Of a stretch of 64,000 bases of DNA, positions 47,001 to 60,974 are shown piece by piece. The translations under genes were made by a program, and so were the position numbers. The DNA comes from Acanthornis magna (taxonomy: Eukaryota; Chordata; Aves; Passeriformes; Acanthizidae), in assembly GCA_036785705.1 (NCBI GenBank), contig JAWUZG010000070.1, forward strand, positions 5,095,001 through 5,159,000, written 5' to 3'. Below the pieces are notes generated by a model that was not told the DNA's origin, did no database searches, and worked only from the letters and a program-made list of their open reading frames with translations. Numbering within the stretch: the first letter of the stretch is position 1; each line of letters starts with the position of its first letter.

Positions 47001-48891
47001 TAGAGTAGAACGTCTGCCCCAGCCACGGCGTGACCCTGCAGCCGAGAGAGCCCTGTGTTTGCGTCACTCTCCCTCCTGCAGCTTGCTTTTCTCAGAAAGG
47101 AAATGCACTTGCGTGGGCTGCAGAGGAGATCTGGGTGTTCTACCTCACCTCTGATCTGGACGATTGGAGTAGCACCCGTGTCAGCTCACGCCCAGCTCTC
47201 AGCCTCAGTGGAGAAAGCGGACATTACAGTGTAGTTCTTCCCTTTAGTGCCTAAAGAGCATCATAAAAGGCTCTGGAAAATCCGTGGATCTTGGTAGAAG
47301 CAAGTTTTTCCAAGGCTGTGTTGGAAGGGGGAGGGTAAGTTTCTGCTGTACTCAGCCAGTTAGGAAACTGAGAGTATTAACTTCCAAACCAGTGGAGACT
47401 TCTTAGGTGGCAGAATTGCAAGAGGTCTGAAACACTTCAGACCTAGAACACTTTTTCTGTCTAAATGCACACACTGTTAATGTTGTTCATGTTACAATAA
47501 TGCCCAACCATGACCAGTGAAATCCAAATCCTTTTGTTCACTGTCATAAATACAGGAGAAAGCTGCTGTTGCATTACATTGAACATGCTGCTGAGCAATT
47601 ATGGGTAATAATAATTCCTAGAAGACTAATGTTCAGCAGGATTAAGGTTTTAAGTCTTGCACATCAAGGTCTCTTGGAGTTTGGGAAAGATGCTTTTACA
47701 TTTCTGCAGCTCTGGAAACAGTTTACTGCAAGGCAAGACTGAATAGCACAGCAGCAGAAAGAATGACTTATTTTCACACTTGCTCTTCTGAAACAATGGA
47801 ATGTACCCTGAGGAGAGTGGGCTAAAGTATCCACATACCATAAAACCATTTGATCTGTGACCTCATCACATGTATTACCATTTACTTTTGCTCACTAGTA
47901 TTAAAAAGTGCAGGAAATTGAAACCTTGATCATGTAGTTAGAGGTTTCAAAAGGGACCACAGTGATCTGATTAGAGTTTATACTCCTCCTTGATTTCTGC
48001 AATCTTAGTAGAATAGAAGAAGTCAATTAAACCACAGAGTACAAGTTTAAATTACACAATTACAATGTGTTTTGGATGATTTGCTGCTTCAATAGCCAGA
48101 TATGAAGGCCAGTAGACTGCACTGTGGAAAACAAGGTTGAAATTCTAATGCTAAGTTCTCACTTGGTCTCTGGACTTTTTTTCTTCATCACAAATTTGGC
48201 AATGGAAGCGAAAGCAATGGAGAAATTTGCTGGGGTATTGGTCTTCCCACCGTTATTTGAATTACTGTACTTTTCATTTTCCGTACTTGCTGAAGGAAAG
48301 ATTGACAGTGATTTATTGGTGGCAAATGCATCATTGCAACTTCAGTCATATATTCCATAACCAAACGCATGAGGGAGTAAGCATTTTGTCCCCCTGCGCT
48401 GTCCAGATCTCAGTTTAAAAAATTTAGTAATATAAAGGGTTTGATATAAGTGAGCAGGAGCCAAGAAGTCCTTGAATGTGTCATTTTGTGCCTATTCAAT
48501 TTCAAAGCTTTTAAGAAAAGGATCTTTTGGATTTGGCATATCAGAAGTACGGCACATGAGAAAGGCTGTCTTCCATGAGGTAGAGTGGGGAGCAGCAAAT
48601 GTGTGATCAGTGAGAAGTTCCCTTTTTAACCACAGTTGTGGAAACAAGTATGAAAATGACTGTGGCTTATTCAACTGTAGTCACCTAATCACATGTGCTG
48701 CTGGCCATGGAGTGACATTTGCATCCAAATGTTAAGGTGTGGATTTCTGGAAGGGGAGAGACAAGGCTGGGAGAGGAGGACGGGATGGACCAAAAAAACC
48801 CACGTGGTAACAGATAACATAAATGCACCTCCCACCTGTGGACAGTGGAAAAGTGAAGGATTTCAGTCTGGTGCAGGATGCTGCCCATAAA
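41069..48891. other. Intergenic IL2-IL21, left part
   Basis: About 7.8 kb of AT-rich DNA without a recognised gene, RNA or repeat family. A short segment at 46975-47260 is richer in G+C and CpG than its surroundings (see findings). Open frames are below about 80 codons and look fortuitous. Confidence 0.5.
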
Positions 48892-49251
48892 TATCACAGA
48901 ATATCTTCAGCTGGAAGGGACCCATCAGGATGATCCAGTCCTACTCTGGCCCTGCGCAGGACACCCTGACAATCCCACCCTGTGCCGGAGAGTGTTGGCC
49001 AAACGCTTTTTGAGCTCTGCCAGGCTCGGTGCTGTGGCCACTTCCCCGGGGAGCCTGTTCCAGTGCCCAGCCACCCTCTGGGTGAAGGACCTTTTCCTGC
49101 TATCCAACCTAAACCTTCCCTGCTTTTGGCTTTATGCCATTTCCTCAAGTCCTGTCCCTGGTCAGGACAGTGAAGAGATTGGCACCTGCCCCTCCATTTC
49201 CCCTCGTGAGGGTGTTGAAGACCCCAGTGAGTTCTCCCCTCAGTCTTCTTA
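48892..49251 (-). mobile_element. CR1 LINE fragment, 3' end of ORF2
   Basis: On the plus strand this is the reverse complement of a CR1 tail: it starts ATCACAGAATATCTTCAGCTGG and contains GGGGAGCCTGTTCCAGTGCC and CACCCTCTGGGTGAAGGACC. On the minus strand one frame reads RVAGHWNRLPGEVATAPSL, the typical end of the CR1 reverse-transcriptase ORF. It is 5'-truncated, as most CR1 copies are, and moderately decayed. Confidence 0.9.
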
Positions 49252-49327
49252 AATATAAATATCTTGGACACTTGAGGATTTCCTGTAGGGATAGCTGCAC
49301 CTTATGCTCAATGCATAAAACTGCTAC

Positions 49328-49372
49328 CATGCATTATTATAATTATTATTATTATCATTATAATGATAATAG
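49328..49372. repeat. ATT/TAA microsatellite
   Basis: Imperfect (ATT)n tract with interspersed CATTATAATGATAATA, shortly after the CR1 fragment. It could derive from an expanded AT-rich target or tail. Confidence 0.7.
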
Positions 49373-51098
49373 GACTTTTCAGTGCATTTTTTCAGACTTA
49401 AGCTACAGGAAGCGAAGTGAACATGCAATTTTGTCAATATTTTGGCTCTAGAAAACGGTTTATGCTAAATTTATATAATTACTACTCCTTATTGCAAAAT
49501 ACTACCCTTTTTTTTTTTGACCTTTAATGACAGATTGATCTAACAGAAGCCAATTCTTTCTAGATTGAGCTGTAAAGATTTGAGCCAGATATTGAAATAA
49601 AGTAGCAGGCCTTTGTCACTGGTTCCAAATCCCTAGTTTCCAGAAGCCTTTTTTGGTAATTAGCCTTCTCTGCAAAATTGGAGGCTTTGATCAACTTCTG
49701 AGTGCCCCAGACAAAACTCTTTATATTTCCAGAAGGAAATGAAATATTATCACTGTGAAACATCTCCTATTCAAAAGATTTTGTGATTATGGTTTGATGT
49801 AATGTGATTTTTATTTCGTTTTTCCCACATTTTGACGTGAAATGAGCATCATATTTTGATTCCAGCTGTTTTAAAAGGAGATTTAATGCTTATGGTTCTT
49901 TCTGATCCTGTCAAGATAGTGTAATTGGTTATGGAATGTAAGAATTAGCCACTGTTAACGTGAGCATCTGAAAATTGAAGCTTATTAATAGAATTAAGTG
50001 TATTTTTTTGTGATTTTTTTTCCCTTCCTGGTGAGATGTTTTTAGTTTTGGAATTCTGAGTCAGTAAAACACTTTATGGCTGAAAATTACTTCCTCAGGT
50101 GGCAGAAGGAAGTCATTATACCCTTTGGAAAAAGGAGATTATATCAGCTGATAATATTAGACATTAAGATCTGTTTAAAATACTAAGAATTTAAGAAAAT
50201 GAGAAAATTTACTGCTGAGTTGAACTGACCAATTATTTCCTTGAACAAAGAAGTAGAGGGAAGAAGCACATGTAATGGATAGAAAGGCATTTTTGGGAAG
50301 ATGTCACTTCTTAGGATGCCAACATCTAAGGATGAGAAGAGGATTTTAACTTTTTTAATTCAGAAATCCATTTCTTACTTTTTTAGGAGGTGTGAAAATG
50401 AGCCACTGAGTTTTATTGAGTCCTACTACACCTTTTCTCTTCCTCTTTTGAAGGTGTAATAGCAAAATTGTCACTGTGCTTTCTGCCAAAAACAGCGGAA
50501 GTGGCTGAGAAGTGATCAGAAATCATGGAACAACTGTGATTTGGATTTATGTGAAAAAGGGCTCAACTGCTGTGGAAAAGAGAGTAGTAGGAGATGTACA
50601 GACTTTGCTGAGGCGTGTTGTGCCATCGATACAAAAGTTTGTGGTCGATTTGTTTGTTTCTTTGCATATTACTCCCAAACCAGATGTCACTCCTTAGAAA
50701 ACACTGGTTGAGGCTTAAAAATTCAGGAGTTCATTGCCTTTCCACTCTTTAAACCTAGACTTGGGCTGTGTTGCCAGAGTCATGGAAGGGCCCCCTTACA
50801 CTGAGAAATTATAATTGTTAATGCACAGGATAGCAGAAATGCAGAAATGGCATGTAGTAGAAATTTGGATCAGATTTCAGGTAGAGTTTCTCAGGTTGAA
50901 TCTTTCAGCACTTAAAGTTGAGTGCATTTGTCTGTGAAATAAAAGATGGTAGCTTATCTCACTCTATTCATTGGCTGTAATTTTAGGAGGCTCATTTAGG
51001 AAGTGGATATGTATATGCGTGGTGTGTAATGTAGGTAGCTCTAGTACAAGAAAAGTTTTTTCAGGTTTTTGTTTGTTTCTTTCCACATTTATTATCCT
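49373..51098. other. Intergenic between CR1 fragments
   Basis: Only AT-rich unique sequence was seen here, with short chance frames. Confidence 0.5.
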
Positions 51099-51204
51099 TT
51101 GAGCAACCTGGTCTAGTGGGACATGTCCCTGCCCATGACAAGGGGATTTAAACAAGAGGATCTTTAAGGTCCCTTCCAACTCAAAATGTTCTGTGATTCT
51201 ATGT
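51099..51204 (+). mobile_element. CR1 LINE 3' tail fragment
   Basis: Reads TTGAGCAACCTGGTCTAGTG then CATGTCCCTGCCCATGACA, GGATCTTTAAGGTCCCTTCC and finally TTCTGTGATTCTATG, the diagnostic CR1 3' end. It is about 105 bases long and 5'-truncated. Confidence 0.9.
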
Positions 51205-54200
51205 TCCTTGACTTAAACATCTGCCTAAAATTTTGCTTCATTTCGAATATTTCTTATTGCAAATGTTGTCTTCCAAAACCGATCTCCCAGTATCTCACAA
51301 TCTTATTGTGCAAAGTCTGTGATTGAGGCAGATTTCTCTTACAGCGCAAGAAGCAATAGCAATTCTGACCCCATTTCCTATCCTTAAAAAAAGAAAAGTT
51401 AGGATACAGAATACCTTCTGTGGCTTGGGTTATAATTTCATTATTAACAAATGTGATTCATAGGTAGAACATAGGGGTTTCCCCCTAGGCTGTGTAGTAT
51501 ATCCTCGCTTGTGGTAATTCAGGGTTTTCCCTCTCCTGGCTTTTTAGTTGGGTTATATAGTCTTCATTCTTTCTGTTCTCCTAGATGATTGTATATTAAT
51601 TTCTTCCTTTCTGCCCAATCCTGATGGGGTTTTGTAGGATTACCTAGTGTGGTTAAGTGTGACCTTCAGCAGGGTTGTGGTTCAGAGGCTCCCATGTTGT
51701 CATTCTAGCTATGACACTGCCTCCCCCGGTGCCTGGGGAAGTTGCTGACTCTGCTTTAATCTTCATGAGTAAATGAGAGTGAAATTTCGCTGCTGCATTT
51801 TGCAGGAACCTGGTGCCTCCTTCTGAATAATCCAGTCTTAATCCTGATCTCATAGAAACCAAAAAGTGATTTGCATTGATGAATTTCTTCATTTTGATGT
51901 ACAGCTTTGGAGCACTTCTCTTATACCTTCTGTCTCCTGATTCTGGCTCATTTATTTCCCCCCAGTGGAATTGGTGATAAAACAATGCACTTTGTCTTAA
52001 TAATAGTAGGAAGGATGACATGTAGTTCTGAAAAAATCCACTCATCTCTAGAGCATATGTCCCTTCATTCCAAAAGTAATTTTTATTACTTTATTACACT
52101 TAACTCCTGTATTACCATATGGCTAAATGACTTTTCCCTAATGCTGGTTTCTATATCCGTGTAAAGTTTTGCAAGCCTGGTATCTATGAAAATCTATACA
52201 TTTAGATTCTACATTCAGAGAAACTGGAGGAATATTTTATGAGACAGTGGGTCTTTTATGATATATCTTATAGAGCGGTATTATTACTGCCTCCGGAAGT
52301 CTTAGTTATGTGTGGCTAAACAAAAATGTCAAAAGGTTCCATTTAATTGCCTGAGGAAAAAACAGAGTGAAACCAAGATTTCTGGGAGAGAAATTTCTGA
52401 TGTTAAACAGGAAGCACAAATATTCAACAGAAATGTTAGCAAGAGCATCATTAATAATTATACAGATTTACACATCTTCATTTTCTCACTCATTTTTCCC
52501 CAAGGATTATTACTTTATTTATGGGAAACTTAAATTATTTAAGTCACCTAATTTAATATTTAAACTGGGAATTACGTAAGTGAAAAGATATAATAATAAT
52601 AATGCCAAACACCTGCTGGGAGGAATATCAACCAGTCCTGCAGCATTTAGCTTAGACAATGTTAAAAAAAGAGTTGTTGTGTTTACTCTTTGACAGCTTC
52701 AACACTAATATTATCCGAAGTTTGTGCTGTATTTGGATTTCTTATTCTTGATGTTCTGTGGTAATACCCAGTTCTTGAATATCAGTGTTAATTGGACAAT
52801 TAGTAGTGGTTTTCCTGTTTTTTCTACATGTAAAATTTTAACACAGAGGTCCAAATATTCATTTTAAATCTATGTGTTCCTGGACATTCGCTGCAAATCA
52901 GTAGAAAAAAAGAGGGGAAAAAGCCAAACCAAACCAACAAACAGCAAGCTCAAGATCATAGTATTTGGGAAAACTCCAGACCTGCTATGCAGTGCCCTCA
53001 AAATGAAAAGCATTTCCTTTGCTGCTGTAGATAAAAGGATTGTGTGGGGCCTCTTGCACTGCAGTACTTGTGAGAATCCTGAATTCTCAGTAGAAGTGAA
53101 AGGACTTTTACTTGTATTCAGAAACTGAGTTGATGTTTTTTTCCATCCAGAGAATTATTGAAAGGTTGTAAGGACAAAACAACAAAAGAAAAATCAGAGT
53201 AAGAATATGAGTAGGCCTTGACTCAATGTATTATTATATTTTAAAAGTACAGGTATGTTAGTCATATTCTCTGAGGGATTTCTTGTAAAAGAGCTTTGCT
53301 GTTTGTAAGCTTTCCCTGTGATTTTTTTTCTTTAATAAAAGTACTTTTAGAATTAAGTGAATTGATACTTTGGAAATTGATAGTTATGAAGACTGAAATG
53401 ATCTGCTCCTGACTTTCAGGGCCACTGAGTGCTGTGAGCAGCATGCAGAGAGCTGTGCAGAGGAAGCCATTTCTGCTGGGGCTGGGCTGGTGTGTGGTTC
53501 TCAGGAAGCCCCAGGAGGTGACACAGGACCAGTTGTGAGGCCCCATCTGCTGGTGCCTCCTCCTCTGGCTGCTGCCTGTGACTGTGTGTCAGGTACAGGT
53601 GTAGTCTGTGCTCTCTTTGGGGTCAGATCCCTCTGCTTTCACTCAAGGGGACCTATTTTCACCGTTTAAATCTTGCAGGATAAGGTAGGAATTAAAATCC
53701 ATGCTGTGCGAAATAAGGGAGGAGTATAGAGTAACAGGGAATATTTCCTTGTTTGTGTTGCAAAGCAGCTAAACTGTATCAAATCTATGTAAATGATAAT
53801 GAAAAAGTGGGCCACTTCTGGTATGATTTTGGATATCAGAAGTCAGATCTAATCACTGTCTGGCTCCTGTTAACGTCCTGTGCTAGAACCCATCAACATG
53901 GCCAGTTTTTAGTTGGTCACCATTAACAGCTGGTAGCTGTCAGAGTAACTTTTTTAATATGCAGAACATTCAAATTGAGCAACAGAAAGAAGTGGATTTT
54001 AATCATAGTTTGTGATGACAATTATAAAATATTATTTTACAAATGTATGGGGCTACATATCTGTCTTAAACTCAGAGGGTTTAAAACATGTTTGTCATAT
54101 CTTTTGAGACATGAATCATTGTTCTTTAACTGAAAAACTGAGCATGAATTATCCAAAGCCATGTGACTGCTGATGTCTGACTGTTGGTACAGAGCAGTTT

Positions 54201-57200
54201 CACTGGAGTGAACTAGTAGTGTTGGTGCTTTGTCTTGATGGAAAATGAGGAGATCTGTGGGGCCTGGGAAAGCACCCTGGGTGCTTTTCATTATGAAATG
54301 GGTTATTGATGGATCAGTACTCATACAGAAACTTTCACTGAGGGAGAAGTTTTAAATGAGATTACTATCCATCTTTGTTCTCCTAGTTACTTTTCAACCT
54401 ACAGTTTCTTTCATTCCACAGAGGGATTTACTATTTGCTGTGTACCTCTGCTGCTCTTCATCTGACCTTTATTGCTCTGCTGCCCACTGAGTTGTTCTTA
54501 AAGCCTAAAAAAGGCATATGTGTCAGACTGGGAAATTTGCCGGAGAATTGTCTCAAACACCGATACAAATCTTATGAGAACCACATAGAACTAGCTAGAA
54601 AATACTTTCCCATCTCACGCAAGTGTAGCTTGTTCAATTTTGATCTTTATTCCCCCTTGTGTCACTCTGAAATGATGTTGGAAAGTTTAATCTGTTTTAA
54701 TAAAAAAGCACTCAAGAAAAAGTGAGACTGATCCATAGCCATCAGCAGCCTGCGGAGTAGGCACCTCCTCTGGCACCTTGGTGTGGAGTGTGTCCAAACT
54801 GAGAAGCCAAATCAAGCAGAGCAGGGATTGGAGCCCAAATCCAGCATTCACTTCCCATCCCAAAAAACCTGCCCTCTGCTCTGCTACTGTTTACATGCTT
54901 TTGTTTCTAACAGAAATTCCATCCTGGACCTGAGAAATGGTTTTTGCTTAAAGTTTTGTCTTGCTGTTTCAGTGAAAGTCATACAGTTTCAGTTTCAACA
55001 AATTGTTATCCTCCAGTGGAAAAACTTGCACTGAAAAATTCCCAGCCCAGTCTGCTTCTGAGTTTGCCTTGTACAACATCTTTTGAAGGGAAGTCTTCTG
55101 ATGCAGAACAGTTATGCTTCAGGAGGACATGTTTTAAAAGGCAGAGACTGGGTCACAGAACTGACCCAGAGCAAATATAATTTGCCTCCTTACCCTCTCC
55201 CCCACAAAAAATGCAACTGTTGGGGAATTGTTAGGGGGAAGAAGGGGGAATGGTCTACCTCAACCCTGCCCAGTGCAACAGGTGAAAAAGGAGCTTGAAG
55301 CAGTAGGTTCCCAGTGTTTTGTTCTTCAGTGCCATGAAAAAGTTCTTAATGCCAGGTCAGGTGTTTGGGAATTTGTACTGCACCTTTCCCACCACCTCTG
55401 GCTGCACCTGCTGCATTCCAGGTGTTACCTGGTGTTTGTTCAGCTCTTTGTAGGGTGTAAAATAGGAGACAGAAATAATTGATAGAAGTTAAATAGGGGG
55501 GCAGTAGATGTAGCAGCTGTGTTACAGGACCTGGGACGCCTAAAATGAGGGGCACTAAGTCCATAAAGAATGATTGGAACTGTTCATCTGCAGGTTCTGG
55601 GTTAGCAATTTAGAAATGGGCCAAGTGCTCCATGCTGAAGGGAAGTGTAAATCTTCCAGGTATAGCACAGATCTGTAATTTTTTTTTTCTTGTTTTGTTT
55701 TGTTTGTTGTTTGCTTTTGTTTGTTTTCAGGTGAGGCTTCTCCTAAAGGTACCTGTGAGATAGGGTGAGGCATTATTTACCAATGCTTTGTCCTGTCTGG
55801 TGTTAATGCAAGAGTTGTAAATCTCGGGCACAATTGAAGTGGCTTCTCTAAAGGAGAGATGGAGGGCAGAAGGGAGGAGTAAATTGTTTGGGAAAGAACA
55901 GAATATAGAAAGAAGAAGTTGAGTAGATGGCATTTGAGCTGTGCCTGTAAAAGAGAACGCAGAAATGGGAGCATTTTTAGTTAAGTCCCCTTTTTGAACC
56001 TTATTTACCTGCATTTGAGGATTGGTGAGATTAATTTTTTTACAGGCTGGGCGGGGCCAGGAGGAGGAGGAGGGAGTGAAGATCTCCTTTCCTTTCTCAG
56101 CTGCCTGCTGCCCTCTTGTGCAATGATCTGCTCTTTACACTGGTGCTTTTCCTGGCCATCCATAAAGGCAGTGATAAACTTGGAGTTGCATCTCAATTTG
56201 ATGAAATGCTGGATTTGGGGTGTCAGCCTCACACGCTTTTCAGTAGTTGACCCCCAGCAGATCCTGTCTTCATATCAGCTGGCTCCAGCCTTGACCCCTT
56301 TTTCATTCATTGTTTCTACAATTTTTTAAGGATTTAAGAGAGGCTGGAGAGAGCTGCTCTCTCACAGTGTTTGTCTGACTTGTTGTGATTAGCTTGGTAT
56401 GAAATGGTGCATATCTTCTGCTTGGTACATATATTCTGCTACAGCTGGTTTGAGTGCTTCCCTTACTTCTTAAGCTTAAAAGTGGAAGTCTTTCTGATTT
56501 CCTTCTTGTCAGGATGTTCTCCTGTGGATGGTGAGGAATTAAACTTTATATGGGCCACTAGCATTATGTTCAATTCTTTTTCCATTTTAATGGAATTGTG
56601 CAGCTGATGATCATACACCGTCTGAGTGTTGGAGAACTCCCTGGTAACAGAAAGGAAGCTGGAGGAAGTAACAGAAGGAAGAAAGTGAACTGGAGTTGGG
56701 AGAACAGGCGTGGGAAATTACAAGAATGGGAAGAGGATGGAGAATCAAGGGTGGGCATGGAGAGAGGACAGGAAACAGTAGAGAAGTTTAATAAGGTCAT
56801 CTTCAAAAAGTGAAAAGCAGTAAAAATAAGAAGGTCCTTTACAAAGAATCTGAAAAGAGCACGAGAACTCCTGATAGGATGTTGGGCAGTTAATGAAGGG
56901 GCATGTGGACAGAGCATCCATTTATAAAGCCTCTTGCTGAAGAGCCTAACTGGTGTGGTAAGGGATATTTTTAAACATGCGCTTCATGATGTTATGGGAA
57001 GTGGTGAACTTAGTTATTGTGTCTGTGGGGTTATCTCAAACCTCACTGTCATGAGAATGATGCTCAGCTTGTTTTGTATCTGGAACTGCTTTCAATTTCC
57101 AAGCTGCCATCAAAAGGTGGCAGTATAGCAACTGAGATCAGCAGCTTGGGCAGAGGTGTTGGAGTAGGAAATGTTCTCTTTCACCTTTGCTCCTGTTACA

Positions 57201-60200
57201 GCATGGATCATCAGCACAAGTGCGAAACAGAGAACACTGGAGGGAAGTTTTGTAGTTGTCTGTGAGAACTCCTCCCTGTGGGTTTTCCCACTGGATGGAG
57301 GGATCCCTCCTGTCTTTGCACACAAGAGAACAGCAAGGGTCACATATGCTGGACTGCTTGTCAAGTCTGAGTCATCTGCTCGCTCAGTGAGAAGCAGAAA
57401 TACACAGGAACAATTTACCCCACTCCAGACCAGGTATGTGATACAGGTGGCTGGAAAACCTACAGGGAAGAGTTCTTGCACAGATAACTATAATAAGAAG
57501 CTTTTAAAGAAAGGAAAAGAACAAAAGAAAATTATGTTAGCTAAAATTGTTTAATATCCCAGGCATATAAATTAATCAGACCACATAGTCTTAGTACAAA
57601 CATTCCTTTTACAGAAATACAATAAATAATTAAATTAGATTAGTCATTGTTATAAAAATAATCTTCTCAGGAAAAGTAAATATTATACAAAATTGTATAT
57701 AGCATGCTAAAACACATCTTCTAGTGCCTACGAAGGGCACTTATGATCAAAATCATAAATATATTGTAGAGCCTCCCTGGGAGGTAATGAGCTTTTATGG
57801 CTTACACTATGTACTCTGTTAATGAAACACATTGTTTCTGCAGAGTGCACTTAGTACAAAGACAGTTCATCTTATGAAAGGAAGTAAGTCAAGAGGGTGT
57901 ACACATTTCAATTTGCGCTATCTGGTCCTCCCCTGGGGTCACAAGTTCCTCCTGGGGCATCTTCATTTTTCCTTCTGAGAACGCAATTGCAGAACAAGAT
58001 GATGTCTTCTTGGACACTGGTTTGTCCTGCACAGATTTCCTGTTCTTCAACCATCCTGTTCTTCAAATAGCACACTCTGAATAATACACTCAGTCTTTGA
58101 TAACTCTGACAAATCAGAGTGAGCATGAGGTCACACATCTTGTAAATCAAAGTGTGTTTGAAGCGCACAGGGTTGCCCACAGTGATTGTGCTGACACTGC
58201 CCTGAAATGTGGTGTTAGCCAAAATCAGCTGTTGACGGTTTTGCGATTAATAGTCTCCATACATAGCTAGACTAGATTGTCCAATAATTTCAGTTTTCAG
58301 CAAGATCTAGGAGCAATTAACCCTCTAAAGTTGCATTTGTTACAATTTCTCGCTAGCTTTTTGAATACTATGAGCGAGCCATTTAAATTAAATTGTTCTG
58401 CAGGTACAAGAAATAGCCTCAGTTAACAAAAAAGAGTATTATGTTTAAAACAAGAAAAAAAATCTGCTTTAGCACTGTGTTTGGTGTGATAAGATCCATA
58501 GTTGAAAACAGTGAAGGAAGTCACTAAACTTGCATTACTTACTGCATTATATGCTGCCTCTTGTACAAAACCCAGACATTGCTGCAGTGTAGGCAGGAGT
58601 ACCTTGTTAGCTTATGGCATTCCTGTAGGGAATTGCTTTTCATTCATAAAATATCCATCCCAGGTGCAAAAGTTCCTTCTCAATGCTTTCTGATGACTGC
58701 TAATAAATATGTAATACACAATGTTGTCTTTGTTAGGGCATGCTAATCCCATTTCATCTGCGCAACAGGGATTCTAACAGGCTCTTTTGGAATGTTGATT
58801 TCAATGCACTTAGGAAGTTACTGGAAAAGACATTTACAAATTAATAAATACATGCTGTCTTCTATTTGCAAAAATAAAGCTCTTTCTCCAAAACTCTGCA
58901 CATGCAAATATTCCACGGAACTGAATGAGAACTGCTGGTTTATTGGCTGTCCTTCTAGAGCTCACCTAAAAAGGCACTTAATTCATGATAAAGGCATTCA
59001 ATTAAACTCCTCCATAAAAACATAAATGTAGAAACATCAGCAGGTGCACTGAAACTGCAGGACATGCTTGAATGTTTTCCCAGTTGCCTTTAGCCAAATC
59101 TGAAATTGAATTTTATCCTGACTTTCTCTGGTTCTGTAACCTTAAAATCTGTTTGAGTTGCAGCAGCAGCTTTGCATATTGCTCACCAATTGGTGGTGAA
59201 GGGATTTTATGAGTAGCTGAGTCAGAGAAACGGGGATAGAAGGTGCAGAAAGAACATAATTTAAACTCAGTACTTTGATTACTTACATATGAGTGGTAGG
59301 TCTTTTATAGAATGTTAATTCTGATGCAGTAATGTGGAAACATCGCAGTATGAGATAGAACATTACACAGAGGAAAAGTGGGCTTTGAAACAGAAGAAGA
59401 AAAGGAGAAGAAAAAGACATTCTAAATCAAAATGGCCATCACCAGAAACAAGGAGAGTTCACTTGGTTTGTTGTGCCCTGAGGATCTACCTTCCTCTTTC
59501 TGAGGTACATTTTTGAGGAGGTTTACGTTTCAGGGCAGTGAAAATGTGGAGGCAGCAAAGTTTTTTGTATTAGTTTTCCTTTAGGCCGACGACATTGGTA
59601 GGAATGGAAATACTTTTAATACTACCTCATTATTTTTGGAGGTAGCTAAGCTTGTCATTTTCCATCTTAACACTAGATGCAGTTTTCCAGTCCCCTCTCT
59701 CTACCACATTTCTACTATTAGATGAAAAAAATTAGATGAAAAGTTAATTTTTACTGGAAGGCTTTATGCTCTTTTCCAAAATCAGTTTCCTTATGTGGGG
59801 CTAATACGGTTTGGGGTAAATAAGTGGTTACTGCTCAGATGGAAGAATCCAGAGGTTCAAAATCATTGCATTGGTGCTATATAATGAAGCTGCTACAACT
59901 GGTTTTAAGTCCTCTGATACTCACTTTTGAAATAAAAAGTTTGAGTGCTATCTCAGGCCATAGTTCCATAAAAATGTTCAGGATTCAGTAGCTGTACAGG
60001 GAGGTTTCCACGTAACAAAAAACTTGACAGATTTGAAAGAAAAAAGGGCAAATAGTACTTAAACTGTTAAAATTAATCAAGAGGAGATCGAATGAATAGT
60101 GTTAATGGTACATGAATATGAGGGTAAATACTGTCCTCTAAGAAAGAGCAATATGCTTTAGAGCTGCTTCACTCTGACTGATCATTAATTACAGTATTTA

Positions 60201-60660
60201 TTGGACCTTTTGCAGTGACTGGTTGGTAGCAGTCAGTCATGCCTCTGGCTATAGCTATCACATTAAGCTGGGGGAGTGTAGGTGGAATTCCATCTTCTGA
60301 AACAGGATGTTTCCCCCAGAATCCTCTATCTCCACTTACATCGCTCTGTATTGAAACCCGTGGCAAATGTGCCATTAAGATGTTAATCACAGCCATACAG
60401 TATTATTTGTAAATGTTTTCCCAGTATTTAGAAGACAGTTAAATGCAGGATGTTTTTCCATAGTTAGCTAAGATACAGTCTAAGAACCTATAAATAAAGC
60501 TCTGTGTGTGTGGTAGTATTGTAAATAAGGAAATCAGTCCAAGTAGGTTCCTTTGAGACTTTAAAGCCTCGGATAACTTTTCTGTTAATTTTCTTTTAAA
60601 AGTTGCAGGAATCTCTGCATGGAATTCAGCTAAGTTCAAAGCAAAAATACAAAAGTAACC
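51205..60660. other. Intergenic IL2-IL21, right part
   Basis: About 9.5 kb without a recognised gene. Notable only for a GC-richer patch (53400-53600), a T/G-rich run at 55680-55730, and overlapping open frames at 57110-57554 and 57908-58222 that lack recognisable domains. Confidence 0.5.
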
Positions 60661-60666
60661 ATCTCA

Positions 60667-60672
60667 TTTATT
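60667..60672 (-). terminator. IL21: IL21 poly(A) signal AATAAA (candidate)
   Basis: TTTATT on the plus strand, inside CATTTATTTC, about 300 bases beyond the IL21 stop. A further copy at 60197-60202 is an alternative. The UTR between is AT-rich. Confidence 0.4.
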
Positions 60673-60974
60673 TCTAGTTCAGCAGAAGGTGACAGTTAAG
60701 TCCCTTAGAAGAGCCTTTTTTTATGAAACTAGAATTTAATTTTCACTGTAAGGTGGGGCTAGGAATAATCACTAGTAATTACTTTCAAAACAGCATCCAT
60801 CTTATCCAAATGAGACACCTTAATATTTTGGGAGAAGCTTTTACTTACCACACACACAGAGAACACATCATAATAGCACTGGAAAGTATTTACATTTTTC
60901 ACATCTTAAATATAGCATAGTGTCTGCTTTAAAAAGTAGATTTTCAGTAGCCTTCAGCTCTGGTGTATCCTATG

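Noticed and set aside
48894..49271. A 125-codon minus-strand frame and a 124-codon plus-strand frame
   Set aside because: Both lie in the CR1 fragment. The only meaningful peptide there is the CR1 ORF2 tail in another minus-strand frame.
57110..57554. Overlapping open frames of more than 120 codons on both strands
   Set aside because: They mirror each other on opposite strands and match no family I recognise. No flanking promoter or poly(A) pattern supports either.
57908..58222. Cysteine-rich minus-strand open frame of 104 codons between IL2 and IL21
   Set aside because: It has no ATG at its start (the first codon is TTG), no recognisable domain or signal peptide, and no convincing splice context. 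It is not distinguishable from chance without conservation data.
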